From assembly GCA_019192545.1 (NCBI GenBank), contig JAHCMI010000001.1, positions 62,001 through 126,000 on the forward strand: 64,000 nucleotides of DNA, given 5' to 3'. This DNA comes from Rivularia sp. MS3 (lineage in GTDB: Bacteria > Cyanobacteriota > Cyanobacteriia > Cyanobacteriales > Nostocaceae). The notes below the pieces were generated by a model. That model saw only the letters and a program-made list of their open reading frames with translations, did no database searches and was not told the DNA's origin. The position numbers and the translations under genes are program-made. This document shows positions 46,201-56,425 of this stretch, piece by piece. The stretch's first letter is position 1, and every line of letters begins with the position of its first letter.

Positions 46201-47436
46201 ATGAACAGCTTGGAACAGCTGCGAGAAGCAGAGCAAGCACTGTTAACGATTTTTTCTGGAATTGACCACAAGGTCAAGCAAAATCTTCAACGAGTACTGA
46301 GTGCCTTTCGCCATCATAGTGTAGGGGCGCACCATTTCGCAGGTGTTAGCGGATACGGTCATGATGATTTGGGTAGGGAAACGTTAGATAAGGTTTTCGC
46401 TCAAATTATGGGGTCGCAAGCGGCAGTTGTTAGGGTACAGTTTGTTTCGGGTACTCATGCGATCGCTTGTGCTTTGTTTGGCGTTTTGCGTCCGGGTGAT
46501 GAAATTTTGGCAGTTGCGGGGGCACCTTACGACACTCTTGAGGAAGTTATTGGTTTACGAGGTAATAATCAAGGTTCATTAATTGATTTTGGCATAAGCT
46601 ATCGTCAATTGAATCTTACTGGGGAAGGAACGATTGATTGGCAGGCTTTAAGTCATGCGATAGAGGATAATACTCGTTTAGTATTAATTCAACGTTCTTG
46701 CGGCTATTCCTGGCGTTCTAGTCTATCAATTGCCGATATAGAGAAAATTGTTCGTTTAGTCAAGCAGCAAAATCCGAACACGGTGTGTTTTGTGGATAAC
46801 TGCTACGGTGAATTTATCGATACTCGAGAACCTACTCATGTTGGTGCTGATTTAATTGCCGGTTCTTTAATCAAAAATCCGGGAGGAACTATCGTTAATG
46901 CTGGGGGCTACATTGCGGGAAGAGAAGATTTAGTCGAAGCTGCTGCTTGTCGTTTAACGGCTCCGGGAATCGGTAAAGAAGGGGGTGCTACATTTGACCA
47001 ACTCCGCTTGTTATTTCAGGGTTTATTCTTAGCTCCGCAGATGGTAGGAGAAGCGATGAAGGGTACGCATTTAACTGGTTATGTTTTTGATAAATTAGGA
47101 TACCCAGTCAACCCGAAACCTTTTGCACCTCGCGGTGACGTAATTCAAGCAATTAAATTAGGTTCGGCAGAAAAGTTAATTGCTTTCTGTAAAGCGATAC
47201 AGCAGAATTCTCCCATAGGTTCTTATCTCGATCCCATTCCCGACGAAATGCCGGGATACGAAAGCAAAGTAGTTATGGCTGGGGGGACATTTATTGAAGG
47301 CAGTACTTCGGAATTCTCCGCTGATGGGCCGTTAAGAGAACCATTTGTAGCTTATTGTCAGGGGGGAACTCACTGGACTCATGTCGCGATCGCGCTACAA
47401 GCTGCAATTGAAGCTGTTGGTAAATATAATTCGTAA
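46201..47436 (+). CDS. methionine gamma-lyase-like PLP protein
   Basis: About 411 residues from the ATG at 46201 (an ATG at 46183 is possible but less likely). The fold-type I PLP pattern and FAGVSGYGHDDLGRETLDKVFA start are those of the family annotated as methionine gamma-lyase-like or aluminium-resistance protein. Lys in SLIKNPGGTIVNAGGY is the probable PLP lysine, with CFVDNCYGEF upstream as the PLP-stacking aspartate region. The true reaction is not established in cyanobacteria; C-S lysis is only a family-based guess. The stop codon lies within an attcgtaatt tandem repeat (47428-47452), so the last residue or two may be repeat-derived. Confidence 0.82.
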   Translation: MNSLEQLREAEQALLTIFSGIDHKVKQNLQRVLSAFRHHSVGAHHFAGVSGYGHDDLGRETLDKVFAQIMGSQAAVVRVQFVSGTHAIACALFGVLRPGDEILAVAGAPYDTLEEVIGLRGNNQGSLIDFGISYRQLNLTGEGTIDWQALSHAIEDNTRLVLIQRSCGYSWRSSLSIADIEKIVRLVKQQNPNTVCFVDNCYGEFIDTREPTHVGADLIAGSLIKNPGGTIVNAGGYIAGREDLVEAAACRLTAPGIGKEGGATFDQLRLLFQGLFLAPQMVGEAMKGTHLTGYVFDKLGYPVNPKPFAPRGDVIQAIKLGSAEKLIAFCKAIQQNSPIGSYLDPIPDEMPGYESKVVMAGGTFIEGSTSEFSADGPLREPFVAYCQGGTHWTHVAIALQAAIEAVGKYNS

Positions 47437-47550
47437 TTCGTAATTCGTAATTAGGCTTTGAGCATGGTGAATATTTAATGGTTGGGATTGCTTCGTTTTA
47501 CTCGCAATGACATAGCTTGATTTTTTAACTTCCTACTTCCTACTTAATAT

Positions 47551-49245
47551 TTAGCATTCAAAAGCATCTCTAGCGGTTTTGTAAGTTTGTAGAAAAGTCT
47601 GGAATGATTCTTGAGAAATTTCTCCTTGAATTAATTTTTCTGCTACTTCTTTGAGAATTTCGTTTAATTCTGGGGGTAAAACATTGCCTTGGTATTGATG
47701 TATCAATATTTTTACGACTTTTTCAATGTAAGTAGCAGAAATTTCTTGTTGTTCCCGTGTTTTCTGCCTTTCTATTGCCTCCCTTGCGATTTTGTATGCT
47801 TGATTAAAAGTTCGGAACGATTCTTGGGAGATACTATTTTCATCTAAAGCTGTAGCAGCTTTTTCAAAAACGATATCTAGAATGTCTTGTTTTAGTTCGA
47901 TATCGTCTTTGTTTTTAAGGTTATCTAATTTTGGTTTGAGGATATTTTTTACCCATTGTTTATCTATATTATCTAAATAAGTTTCTAACTCGATTAACTT
48001 CTGATTAAGGTCTTGTTTATCATTACTCATTAATACTATGGCAATATCAATATATTCATCTGCTTCATTTTTGTGTATTCTCTGCAACCATGATAACAAT
48101 GCCCATAAAGATGAGGCGGCAAAAAATATAAATGTCCAAATTAATTCTATATAATCAGCATATTCTTGAAGAAAAGAAGGTTTTTTTTGCTGATAAAAAT
48201 CTAATGTTCCGGGATGAAGGGGAGGAATATCAGTTCCGCTGATATTTTTTGGTCGAGTAATACTAGCAACTAATGGTTTTATATACTCATTTTTATCGGT
48301 AATATTCTCAGATATTTCTTGATGGTGTTCTTCAAGAATACCTGTAATTTTATTTATAAGAATATTACTAATATTCTTGTTAGTTAATAATAGCCTTTCT
48401 ACTCCGACACTAGGAAAATTGGTGGTATTAGGAACTGTGGGATTGCTGCTTTGGTAAGCTCCTTTAGGTATTTTAACTTCCTCGAAGGTCAAGTTATTAA
48501 TTTTCATTGCCTTGGCTTGTTCAATTTTTACTAACTTCCCCTCACTATTTTTGACTAATTTAAGAATCTCTTTATTGCCAATAGTTCTAACTCTAAATAC
48601 AGCATCAACTTCTTTTTCATGAAATAGTTTATTTGCTTGGTTATTGTCTTTTGTCAAAATCAAATTGAAATCTTTATTTTCTTGCAAGCCATAATACTTT
48701 GCTACTTTTCTAAAAGATAATAGTTCACCGCTATTTTCTATAATTGCGATTGTTTTACCTTCAATATCAAAAAAATGACAAATTCCAGAATCGTCTCTGG
48801 CGACTAATTGAAACACGTCTTTATATAAAGCTGCTACCGTACTTACAGAAGAATTAGTACGCACATCTGCTTGTACTGTTGCTAAATCGAATTTTCCGTT
48901 TTCTAATCCATGAATATTTTCTAAACCACCAGCGGTTTCCTTGACATGAATTTTTATATTCGGATAGTAATCTTTAACAACTTCCGCTATTGCTTGACTA
49001 AGTATATAGCTCTCTCCATCTGTTCTTCCAGCAGCAAGAATTAAATTCTGTTCAACAAGATTTAATTTTAAATAGTTAAAGCTTTGAATACTAATTACGG
49101 ATATAAATAAACAACTAAAGATTGTAATGATTAAAACAATCAGCGTGTTAATTAATTTGGTGTTTTTCGGTAAGTTTATCAACCAATTTAACGCTCTCCT
49201 AACGCTATATTCTTTATTATTTTTCATTCCTATAAAAAGTTTCAA
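47551..49245 (-). CDS. TAXI-type solute-binding domain fused to a membrane helix and coiled coil
   Basis: 564 residues. A first membrane helix (LIVLIITIFSCLFISVISI) is followed by a periplasmic TAXI/TRAP substrate-binding domain (residues 65-330), for example LAAGRTDGESYILSQAIAEVV and FDLATVQADV. A second helix (LIWTFIFFAASSLWALLSW) and a cytoplasmic helical region with two similar 35-residue units follow (SISQESFRTFNQAYKIAREA and EISQESFQTFLQTYKTARDA). Free TRAP binding proteins are secreted; this one is anchored at both sides and has no DctQ/DctM partner nearby. It is more likely a sensor or an orphan subunit than a classic transporter part. Confidence 0.75.
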   Translation of the reverse strand: MKLFIGMKNNKEYSVRRALNWLINLPKNTKLINTLIVLIITIFSCLFISVISIQSFNYLKLNLVEQNLILAAGRTDGESYILSQAIAEVVKDYYPNIKIHVKETAGGLENIHGLENGKFDLATVQADVRTNSSVSTVAALYKDVFQLVARDDSGICHFFDIEGKTIAIIENSGELLSFRKVAKYYGLQENKDFNLILTKDNNQANKLFHEKEVDAVFRVRTIGNKEILKLVKNSEGKLVKIEQAKAMKINNLTFEEVKIPKGAYQSSNPTVPNTTNFPSVGVERLLLTNKNISNILINKITGILEEHHQEISENITDKNEYIKPLVASITRPKNISGTDIPPLHPGTLDFYQQKKPSFLQEYADYIELIWTFIFFAASSLWALLSWLQRIHKNEADEYIDIAIVLMSNDKQDLNQKLIELETYLDNIDKQWVKNILKPKLDNLKNKDDIELKQDILDIVFEKAATALDENSISQESFRTFNQAYKIAREAIERQKTREQQEISATYIEKVVKILIHQYQGNVLPPELNEILKEVAEKLIQGEISQESFQTFLQTYKTARDAFEC

Positions 49246-49511
49246 TAACTCTTATATAAATTCATAACAAATTTGATTTAAGGTTATTTTAACTTTTAGT
49301 AATTTGAATAGGGTTGTGTAGATTGATATTACATTTTATGACTGAGCTTTATTCAAATACAGTCAAAAACAAAAAATAAAGGTCAAGAATCATCTTAACC
49401 CTTACACCTTTGCCTAAATTTTTGAAGTTGAAATATATTGCTTTTATGGCTTCTATTAATTTCAGCGAATTACTAAATAATCATTGTTTATTATTCATTG
49501 CCAGCTACCTA

Positions 49512-51314
49512 TTACTGAATATTAATTTCATGTAAATAGGTTCCCATTTGAAAATCTTGAATTCGAGTAGAAGTGTTGGTACGAATAAATGAGTTGCTAT
49601 TGTTGATAGTAGACTTGATTTCGGATGCAGCGGCTTTGTCCAATTTGGCGATAAACCGCTTTTTGCTGTTGTATTCGGCAACTTTGAGTTGGGCTTTCGC
49701 GTAAGCTGGTGTTCCTGATGGTATTTTTTTCAAATAACCAATGGCAGTATCAAACTTACCTAATTGGGCTTGGTTATAAGCTTGTTGTAAAAGGTAAGTT
49801 GCTCTTACAATCTGCTTTTGCTCGTATTCTGCTAACTTTTGCTGAATTAATTCACCAGCAGAAGATTCTTTGGGGATTTGACGCAGATAATGTAGAGCTG
49901 TAGTAAAGTCTTTTTCTGCTGCTTTTTCGTAGGCTTTTTTTAGATATTCGTCTTTCTGAATTTCAATAGAAGCCCTTGCTTGCTTAACTAATGCATCAGT
50001 TCTGTTTTTCCAATATGCAATATCGGGAATTTGAGCAGTATTGAGAAAAACATCTGCCCACCGATTTTGTTCAACAGCTAATTTAGCTGCTTCGTATTTA
50101 TCGGCTGCAATTTGCCATTCTTGTTCCCATTCGCCGATTGTAGCTTGAGCTTCTGGATAAACGTTGCTGTGGGAAGGAATCGATTTTGCTAAAGCTATTG
50201 CACCTTGTAAGTCGCCAGATTGAAATTCTTCTTGGGCAACGGATAATTTTTTATCTTCGGAATATTCTGGAGAATAATTTACTAAGGAATAAGCTCCAAA
50301 TCCTATAATTATCGAATTTGCTGCTAACCCAACTTTCATTCCTGTTAATAAAGGGGATGAAGTTGAATCGGATGTTTTTTCTGATGCCTGGGTACTTATT
50401 GTATAGTCGTTATTATTTACCGAATCTGAAAAAACAGTATACTCGGCATCAATAATTTGGGAAGCTGGCTCTGCTGGAATTTGTTTAAGGGCTTGCAGTA
50501 CATCTGAAGCTGTTTGAAAACGCTCTTGATGGTTGTAGCGAATCATTTTACCGATTACAGCAGCTACATAATCGCTGATTGCGGTATCTTTAGAGCGCCA
50601 TAATACTTCACTATTTGATGGATGTTTTTTTAATTGCAGCGGTGTTAAACCAGTTAATGCCTGAATGGCAATCATTCCCAATGCATAAATATCGCTATTG
50701 ATTTGGGTTTGCCCAATAAATTGTTCTGGAGGTATGTAACCCAATGATGTAACGGGAATCGAGTAAATAGGTAATACTTCCTCTGTGCCAAAATCAACCG
50801 GTTGAATAGAGCCGAAATCAATTAATACTAATTTTCCATCTCTAGTACGTCGAATTAAATTTTCTGGTTTGACATCGCAATGAATCACTCCTTGAGAATG
50901 AACGTATTGCAAAATACTTAAAACTTCTTTCAAAAAGCGAACAACGCCATTTTCACTCCAAAAATAGTTAGGATTTTTATTTACTGGCAATTCCGCACTC
51001 AGGGAATGCCCTTCAATAAATTCCTGTACCAAATAGAAACGCTCGTTTTCTTCAAAACAAGAAATTAATTGCGGAATTTGCTTGTGGTGCCCCAAGTGCT
51101 TGAGAGTACGAGTCTCTGCAAGAAAACGTAATCTCAAATCTTGTAAAAAACTCGGCTGCAAACTTGTAACCTTGAGTTGTTTAACAACGCATTTGGGATG
51201 TTTGGGATTTTCTATATCCACTGATATGTATGTTTGTCCAAATACCCCTGCACCTAGGCTTTGGACAATTTGGTAACGCTCTTGCAGTACCTTTCCAATC
51301 ATGTAGTTGGTCAT
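49512..51314 (-). CDS. Ser/Thr protein kinase with membrane helix and repeat-rich sensor domain
   Basis: 600 residues. Kinase domain (about 10-275): Gly-loop LGAGVFGQTY, catalytic Lys in CVVKQLKV, catalytic loop VIHCDVKPENLIRR, DFG in LIDFGSIQ. The usual HRD is HCD, so it is a non-RD kinase that may not rely on activation-loop phosphorylation. A membrane helix lies at about 328-347 (LAANSIIIGFGAYSLV). The extracytoplasmic part has TPR-like helical repeats (AQEEFQSGDLQGAIALAKSI, KAAEKDFTTALHYLRQIPKE, QAQLGKFDTAIGYLKKIPSG). Orphan PknB-type kinases of this shape are common in filamentous cyanobacteria; the target is unknown. Confidence 0.88.
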   Translation of the reverse strand: MTNYMIGKVLQERYQIVQSLGAGVFGQTYISVDIENPKHPKCVVKQLKVTSLQPSFLQDLRLRFLAETRTLKHLGHHKQIPQLISCFEENERFYLVQEFIEGHSLSAELPVNKNPNYFWSENGVVRFLKEVLSILQYVHSQGVIHCDVKPENLIRRTRDGKLVLIDFGSIQPVDFGTEEVLPIYSIPVTSLGYIPPEQFIGQTQINSDIYALGMIAIQALTGLTPLQLKKHPSNSEVLWRSKDTAISDYVAAVIGKMIRYNHQERFQTASDVLQALKQIPAEPASQIIDAEYTVFSDSVNNNDYTISTQASEKTSDSTSSPLLTGMKVGLAANSIIIGFGAYSLVNYSPEYSEDKKLSVAQEEFQSGDLQGAIALAKSIPSHSNVYPEAQATIGEWEQEWQIAADKYEAAKLAVEQNRWADVFLNTAQIPDIAYWKNRTDALVKQARASIEIQKDEYLKKAYEKAAEKDFTTALHYLRQIPKESSAGELIQQKLAEYEQKQIVRATYLLQQAYNQAQLGKFDTAIGYLKKIPSGTPAYAKAQLKVAEYNSKKRFIAKLDKAAASEIKSTINNSNSFIRTNTSTRIQDFQMGTYLHEINIQ

Positions 51315-51903
51315 GAGCTGGTTACTTAGTCACTCCATTACTTAGGTTTTCGCACAATACCTTCGATTTCCGGAATTCCTTACGAATAAATACTTTGAGG
51401 CCGTTTATTAATTCGCGTAACTAGGTCTTTCGTACTGATTTATACGTATTCTTTTATATACTTATCTACCCATAAGCCTTGCTAGGCACTGAGTACAAAA
51501 TATTCCCAATGTTTTAGAGTATAAGCATTATTTTTTACTAACGCACTACGTCCGTAGGAGTATTTTTATATTTGTGAGTATTTTTACATATCAAGTTAAT
51601 CAATACTTTACTGGGAATGGATGAAAATATAGCTAAACACTATAGGTAGTAAGAGTAGGGAAAAATCTTTCTACTTAAAATACTTTTCTTCCCCCACTCT
51701 CCTCCTCCCTGCCCTTACCCGTAAATTTTAATGAAAATTAGTTTTGCGGTGTTTTAAACTCTCTTTAAAAAAACCGCAGAGTACGCAGAGGGCACAGAGA
51801 AAGAGGATTTATATGATGGGTTTTAAGTTGCATAGTGATTCGCCTTCTTATGGGACATATTTGACGAAGACGGCGCAACTACGAACCGAACTATATTTCC
51901 TGA
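51315..51903. other. spacer with repeat fragments
   Basis: Contains a cttacccgtaaattttaatg stretch at about 51714 (as at 4397), a ccgcagagtacgcagagggc repeat near 51773, and at 51855-51887 a half copy (gaagacggcgcaactacgaa) of the palindrome that ends the GNAT gene at 61981. No gene recognised. Confidence 0.5.
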
Positions 51904-52434
51904 CTAAGAACAAACTTTTGTTAATAGATGTTGAGTTGCACCTATTAATTGCAGGGCATAAATATCAATACCTAAATGTTTTCTAATTTCGGCGATGCTT
52001 TTATTTTGATATGCTTGAAAATCTATTTTATTGATATTCTTTGTTTTTACTTTTCTGCCATATAAATAGCCTAAATCAAATATTGTTAAATGTTGCGAAT
52101 TAAATCTAAATTTTTGTGGATAAAGTTTACGTGATACAAACTTAAATAAAACTATATGCAGCCAATTTGTTTGAGAATCATTACCCATTGTAAATCCCAC
52201 TACAAAAGCTTCATCATCTAAGGAAAAACTTTTTTCTAAAATTAGATGCAAGCAATCGTGTTTGTAAAGGTCTATTTTTCCCGCAAAGGGTAAGGGACTG
52301 TCGGGGTTTTCTAATAGCCAAACTAAAAAGGGTATTGTTGACGGCGAATCTCCAGATAATCTGCGATAAACACTATTAAGTGTTTGATTATTTTCATTAG
52401 CCTTATCTAATTCATTTTTTATTTGAAGAGGCAT
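51904..52434 (-). CDS. conserved hypothetical protein
   Basis: 176 residues, soluble, with no recognised domain. The central portion KHDCLHLILEKSFSLDDEAFVVGFTMGND is the most conserved-looking part, with a DCLH motif that could bind a metal; I vaguely associate the pattern with cyanobacterial hypotheticals. A basic C-terminal segment (GRKVKTKNINKIDF) precedes a helical end. It starts well away from neighbours, and about 440 bp without a gene separate it from the sensor kinase upstream. Confidence 0.6.
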   Translation of the reverse strand: MPLQIKNELDKANENNQTLNSVYRRLSGDSPSTIPFLVWLLENPDSPLPFAGKIDLYKHDCLHLILEKSFSLDDEAFVVGFTMGNDSQTNWLHIVLFKFVSRKLYPQKFRFNSQHLTIFDLGYLYGRKVKTKNINKIDFQAYQNKSIAEIRKHLGIDIYALQLIGATQHLLTKVCS

Positions 52435-52873
52435 TTATAAAAAAAATGTGTTTAATATTACAAAATAAATTATATTGAGAAATAAAGTTTTTCTTCATCC
52501 GTGTTTTTTCTACAGAAAAAATTAATTTATGTTAATCCTATCAATACATTTTTCTCAATTCATATTCATTGTATTTGTATAATTTATAGATAGTAATGCT
52601 TTCAAAGTTTTTTGATTTCTTAATTAAAAATAGTTATTAGTATATTTACTATAGTAATTTTTTACTTAGACGAATATATATGTCTCATTTAAATATTTAT
52701 ATATCGTTGTTTTTACCGAATAACGCCAGTCACACTTGATTTGAATATAAAAAGAACCCAAGCCTCTCTTTTGACTAAAGATAAACTAGGGTAATTATTT
52801 TATATTTATTAAATTAATGATATTTAATGCATTTTTCCTGTGTTCATGCATCATCATAAACCAATGATGTCAC
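52435..52873. other. AT-rich spacer, nothing recognised
   Basis: 439 bp between two minus-strand genes; it should contain the promoter of the hypothetical gene at 52434 and the 3' end of the sensor kinase transcript. No clear hairpin terminator or coding frame. Confidence 0.4.
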
Positions 52874-54523
52874 TTATAAAGTAACAGGTATTTCAATCGT
52901 AAATTCTGTACCTTTACCCAATTCTGAACTATAAGATAACTTCCCGTGGTGCTTGGAAGCTATAATTTTATAGGCAATAGATAAACCTAATCCTGTACCT
53001 TTACCAATTGGTTTTGTGGTGAAAAATGGGTCGAATAATTTGGTACTTACTTCGTTTGTCATTCCACAACCATTATCAGCAATCTGAATTGTTATATGAT
53101 TGTTGGCAGACACATCAGTAGTTATAATAATTTGCGGGATAAAAGACTTATTGTCATTCTGATTTAATTGTGTTTCTATAGCATCGATTGCATTAGAAAG
53201 GATGTTGATTAAAGCTTGATTTAGCTGACTGGGATAACATTCAATTAATGGAACTTGATTATAATTTTTAACAATCAGTATTTCTGAAGTACCTGCTTTT
53301 AATTTCAAACGATTTTGCAGAATTAACAAAGTACTGTCAATACCTTCATGAATATCTACTTGTTTGAAGTCAGCTTCATCTAATCGTGAAAAGTTTCGTA
53401 GAGATAAGACGATATCTCGAATCCGCTGGGTTCCAACTTTCATTGATTCATGAATTTTGAAAATATCTTTTTTGAGAAAATCTAACTCCAGTGCTTCTAC
53501 TTCATTCTGAATTTCTAATGGGGGATTTGGAAAACATTGTTGATAAAGTTCTAATAATTTTAATAAGTCTTCAGCATATTGCCTTGCAAACACGATGTTA
53601 CCATCAATAAATGTCACGGGATTATTAATTTCATGAGCTACACCCCCGACTAATTGACCTAAACCAGACATTTTTTCTGTGTGAATCAACTGTATTTGAG
53701 TATCTTGAAGTGTTTCCAGGGTTTCTTGAAGCTGATTATTTTTATCGCTTAATTCTTGAGTTCTCTCTTCTACTCTTAATTCAAGTTCTTGATTGGTTTT
53801 TTCTAACGCTTTTCTGGCAATCTGACGTTGTTTTAAATATTCGTTTAATAATTGTAATACTATTAGCCATGACGGTATTAACATTACTAAACTTAAAAAT
53901 ACAAAAATGCTTGTGAGTAATAGTTGTTTGCGATATATTTTAACTTTATTTGTGACTTGTTCGGTGATAGCAATATTTATGTTTTCTACTCCATCATGAT
54001 ACTTAATTTTTTCTAACTTATATTTATTGCTTGATAACAGGGCTTGAGCTAATTCATTTTTGCCATTCTTAACAAAATCGAAAGATTGGTATTCCATTTC
54101 TACCAATTTTTGATTTGCACTATCGGTTTGTTTCGCATTCTCGCTAGAATAAATTTTAGGTGCTAATTCAATTGATTTTTGAATCGCTTTATCTAGCTTT
54201 GGCTCAAATTTTCGGTATCTTTTCTCCCACATACGATTGCCTGTAGCTGCATTCATCTGGGCTGACATTGTTAATACTTCATCTAAATAGATAATTTCAT
54301 CACTGAGGGTTTGAAGCTTTAATTCGTATGTGGTTATATTCTCAAATCTTTGATAAGCTCGCCAAGTTAATATAAGCTGAGGTACAAACAATAATACAGT
54401 TAAAATTGCTGTTGCTTTGATAGTTCGCGATGGACGCTGAGTAACAAAGCGGTAGAAATTCCCAGAGTATTGGCTGATGTTTTTTTTATCAGCAGCCAAG
54501 TTGTTAAAAAAATTAGGTAACAC
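52874..54523 (-). CDS. membrane-bound histidine kinase
   Basis: 549 residues. Two membrane helices (TILTVLLFVPQLILTWRAY region near 40-57 and LLLTSIFVFLSLVMLIPSWLI near 200-220) enclose a helical periplasmic sensor of about 140 residues rich in Asn and Lys, of the four-helix-bundle type. A coiled coil (LEKTNQELELRVEERTQEL) leads to HisKA with His297 (GGVAHEINNP), N box (NILSNAIDAIE), G1 (DNGCGM) and G2 (GKGTGLGLS). No PAS or receiver domain, and no response regulator gene nearby, so it is an orphan kinase. Confidence 0.92.
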   Translation of the reverse strand: MLPNFFNNLAADKKNISQYSGNFYRFVTQRPSRTIKATAILTVLLFVPQLILTWRAYQRFENITTYELKLQTLSDEIIYLDEVLTMSAQMNAATGNRMWEKRYRKFEPKLDKAIQKSIELAPKIYSSENAKQTDSANQKLVEMEYQSFDFVKNGKNELAQALLSSNKYKLEKIKYHDGVENINIAITEQVTNKVKIYRKQLLLTSIFVFLSLVMLIPSWLIVLQLLNEYLKQRQIARKALEKTNQELELRVEERTQELSDKNNQLQETLETLQDTQIQLIHTEKMSGLGQLVGGVAHEINNPVTFIDGNIVFARQYAEDLLKLLELYQQCFPNPPLEIQNEVEALELDFLKKDIFKIHESMKVGTQRIRDIVLSLRNFSRLDEADFKQVDIHEGIDSTLLILQNRLKLKAGTSEILIVKNYNQVPLIECYPSQLNQALINILSNAIDAIETQLNQNDNKSFIPQIIITTDVSANNHITIQIADNGCGMTNEVSTKLFDPFFTTKPIGKGTGLGLSIAYKIIASKHHGKLSYSSELGKGTEFTIEIPVTL

Positions 54524-54703
54524 TTTATCCCCGATTCACTAGCCATATTTTTAGATTTCCCATTTTTAGGATTCATCTAACATTGACTATGGCTAGATAA
54601 GCAGATAAGCAGAAAAAATTTTTTCATAACTCTTAACTCCTAACTCATAGCTCTTAACTAAGGAATAATGGGATATTCTTAAAGAACAAAGAAATGCGAA
54701 GTT

Positions 54704-55876
54704 ATGATGAAGCCCGCAGCAAGAATTAGTCAGGTATCGCCTTCTCTAACTTTGGCGATCGCCGCGAAAGCGAAAGCGATGAAGGCGGAAGGTATTGATG
54801 TTTGTAGTTTTAGCGCTGGGGAGCCGGATTTTGATTCGCCAGCCCATGTTAAAGCTGCTGCAAAGAAGGCGTTAGATGAAGGTAAGACAAAATATGGTCC
54901 TGCGGCGGGGGAACCCAAGTTAAGGCAGGCTATCGCCGATAAGTTGCGAAGGGAAAACAATCTCAATTATCAAGCAGAGAACATCATTGTTACTAATGGT
55001 GGGAAGCATTCTCTGTTTAATTTAATGCAGGCTTTGATTGAACCTGGTGATGAGGTAATTATCCCCGCACCCTATTGGGTGAGCTATCCAGAGATGGTTA
55101 AGTTAGTTGGTGGCAATCCGGTAATTGTCATGACTGATGAAAAAAATGGGTATAAAATTCAGCCGGAAATATTAAGAAGCGCAATTACCCCCAAGACTAA
55201 ATTATTCGTTTTGAATTCACCATCTAATCCTACGGGGATGGTGTATACACCCGAAGAAATCAAAGCTTTAGCTGAAGTTATTGTCGAGAAAGATATTTTA
55301 GTTGTTTCTGACGAGATTTATGAAAAAATTCTCTACGATGGTGCAAAGCATCTGAGCATTGGCTCCCTCAACGACGAAATTTTTGCCCGTACCATTGTTA
55401 GTAACGGTTTCGCTAAAGGTTACTCTATGACGGGTTGGCGTTTGGGTTATTTAGCAGCACCCGTAGAGTTGATTAAAGCAGCAACTACCGTTCAAGGTCA
55501 TAGTACATCGAATGTTTGTACCTTTGCTCAATATGGCGCGATCGCAGCTTTAGAATCATCGCAAGATTGCGTTGAAGAGATGCGTCAAGCTTTCGCGAAA
55601 CGTCGCAAAGTTATGTTGGAAAGAATTAATAGTATTCCAGGATTAAGTTGTGTTAAGCCAGATGGTGCATTTTATTTATTTCCCGATATCAGCCAAACCG
55701 GATTAAAGTCTTTAGATTTCTGTAAAAAGTTATTAGAAGAGCATCAAGTTGCAGTAATTCCCGGCGTTGCTTTTGGTGCAGATAACAATATCCGTTTATC
55801 TTACGCTACCGATATGGCAACTATAGAAAAAGGCATGGATAGATTGGAGACGTTTGTAAAGTCGGTTAAAGGTTGA
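54704..55876 (+). CDS. aspC: aspartate aminotransferase
   Basis: 390-residue class I aminotransferase. PLP Lys in [21 protein letters not shown], substrate-site [24 protein letters not shown] for the PLP-ring Asp/Tyr pair, and the late conserved Arg in NIRLSYAT. This matches the cyanobacterial/AspAT Ib group, which also takes part in arogenate/prephenate steps in some species. The start ATG at 54704 has a second Met next to it. It is monocistronic with its own terminator (55901-55941). Confidence 0.93.
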   Translation: MMKPAARISQVSPSLTLAIAAKAKAMKAEGIDVCSFSAGEPDFDSPAHVKAAAKKALDEGKTKYGPAAGEPKLRQAIADKLRRENNLNYQAENIIVTNGGKHSLFNLMQALIEPGDEVIIPAPYWVSYPEMVKLVGGNPVIVMTDEKNGYKIQPEILRSAITPKTKLFVLNSPSNPTGMVYTPEEIKALAEVIVEKDILVVSDEIYEKILYDGAKHLSIGSLNDEIFARTIVSNGFAKGYSMTGWRLGYLAAPVELIKAATTVQGHSTSNVCTFAQYGAIAALESSQDCVEEMRQAFAKRRKVMLERINSIPGLSCVKPDGAFYLFPDISQTGLKSLDFCKKLLEEHQVAVIPGVAFGADNNIRLSYATDMATIEKGMDRLETFVKSVKG

Positions 55877-55900
55877 CAGTTAACAGTTATTGAATTGTAT

Positions 55901-55941
55901 GGCGATCGCATGATTGGTAATCGGGCGATCGCTCTTTTTAT
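55901..55941 (+). terminator. aspC terminator built from two HIP1 octamers
   Basis: Two inverted-compatible gcgatcgc units (55902-55909 and 55925-55932) form a stem around a 15-nt loop, followed by TCTTTTTATT. It is 24 bp past the aspC stop. Confidence 0.7.
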
Positions 55942-56062
55942 TGTTTGGATTTAATATAATGCAATTGCAATATTAAACCGCCAAAATGCAATGCATATTA
56001 GCCGAAAACTTTATTATAGATATATAATTCAAATACGGAAATGCAATGCAATCGCTAAAAAT

Positions 56063-56308
56063 ATGAAATATAGTGAACAAATAACATTCCGAACAACGGA
56101 AAAAATCCTAACTAGAATAGAAAACTTGTCAAAAGAAAGAAAGGTATCAAAGGCTCAGATTATCAATGAATTACTAGAGAATGCTCTAGGAATTACTTCA
56201 AAACCCATTCCAAATATTTACGAAGAGCTAGAAAAAAAACTTTCCCAAAAAATGGATGAAAGAATACAGGAGATAAAAGAGGAATTAGAACAAGCAATAA
56301 AAAAATAA
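56063..56308 (+). CDS. ribbon-helix-helix DNA-binding protein
   Basis: About 81 residues from the ATG at 56063. MKYSEQITFRTTEKILTRIE is the beta strand and first helix, followed by KERKVSKAQIINELLENAL, the second helix, then a charged coiled-coil tail (EELEKKLSQKMDERIQEIKE). This is a RHH (CopG/Arc-like) regulator, likely dimeric. The frame extends upstream to an ATG at 55991, but that part contains gcaatgc repeats and is unlikely to be translated. Palindromes gcaattgc occur just upstream (55961) and downstream (56431, 56464) and are possible operators. It ends with a strong hairpin 4 bp after the stop. Confidence 0.8.
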   Translation: MKYSEQITFRTTEKILTRIENLSKERKVSKAQIINELLENALGITSKPIPNIYEELEKKLSQKMDERIQEIKEELEQAIKK

Positions 56309-56311
56309 AAA

Positions 56312-56341
56312 GCCTGAGAGAGGAAAACCAATCTCTCAGGC
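56312..56341 (+). terminator. hairpin after the RHH gene
   Basis: GCCTGAGAG pairs perfectly with CTCTCAGGC over a 12-nt loop; no long T-run follows, so its strength is uncertain. Confidence 0.5.
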
Positions 56342-56425
56342 AACGACATCATCACGCCTTAACAATACTCAAAGAACAGCCGTCTTCGTCACACGACAAG
56401 GCGGGCTAACTTTATCAGCGGCCAA

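Noticed and set aside
51744-51986. 80-codon frame in the 51.3-51.9 kb spacer
   Set aside because: Made from the ccgcagag repeat and the half palindrome at 51855, and overlaps the hypothetical gene in antisense.
55991-56062. Upstream start for the RHH protein
   Set aside because: The extra residues are encoded by gcaatgc repeats and have no RHH similarity; the fold starts at MKYSEQ.
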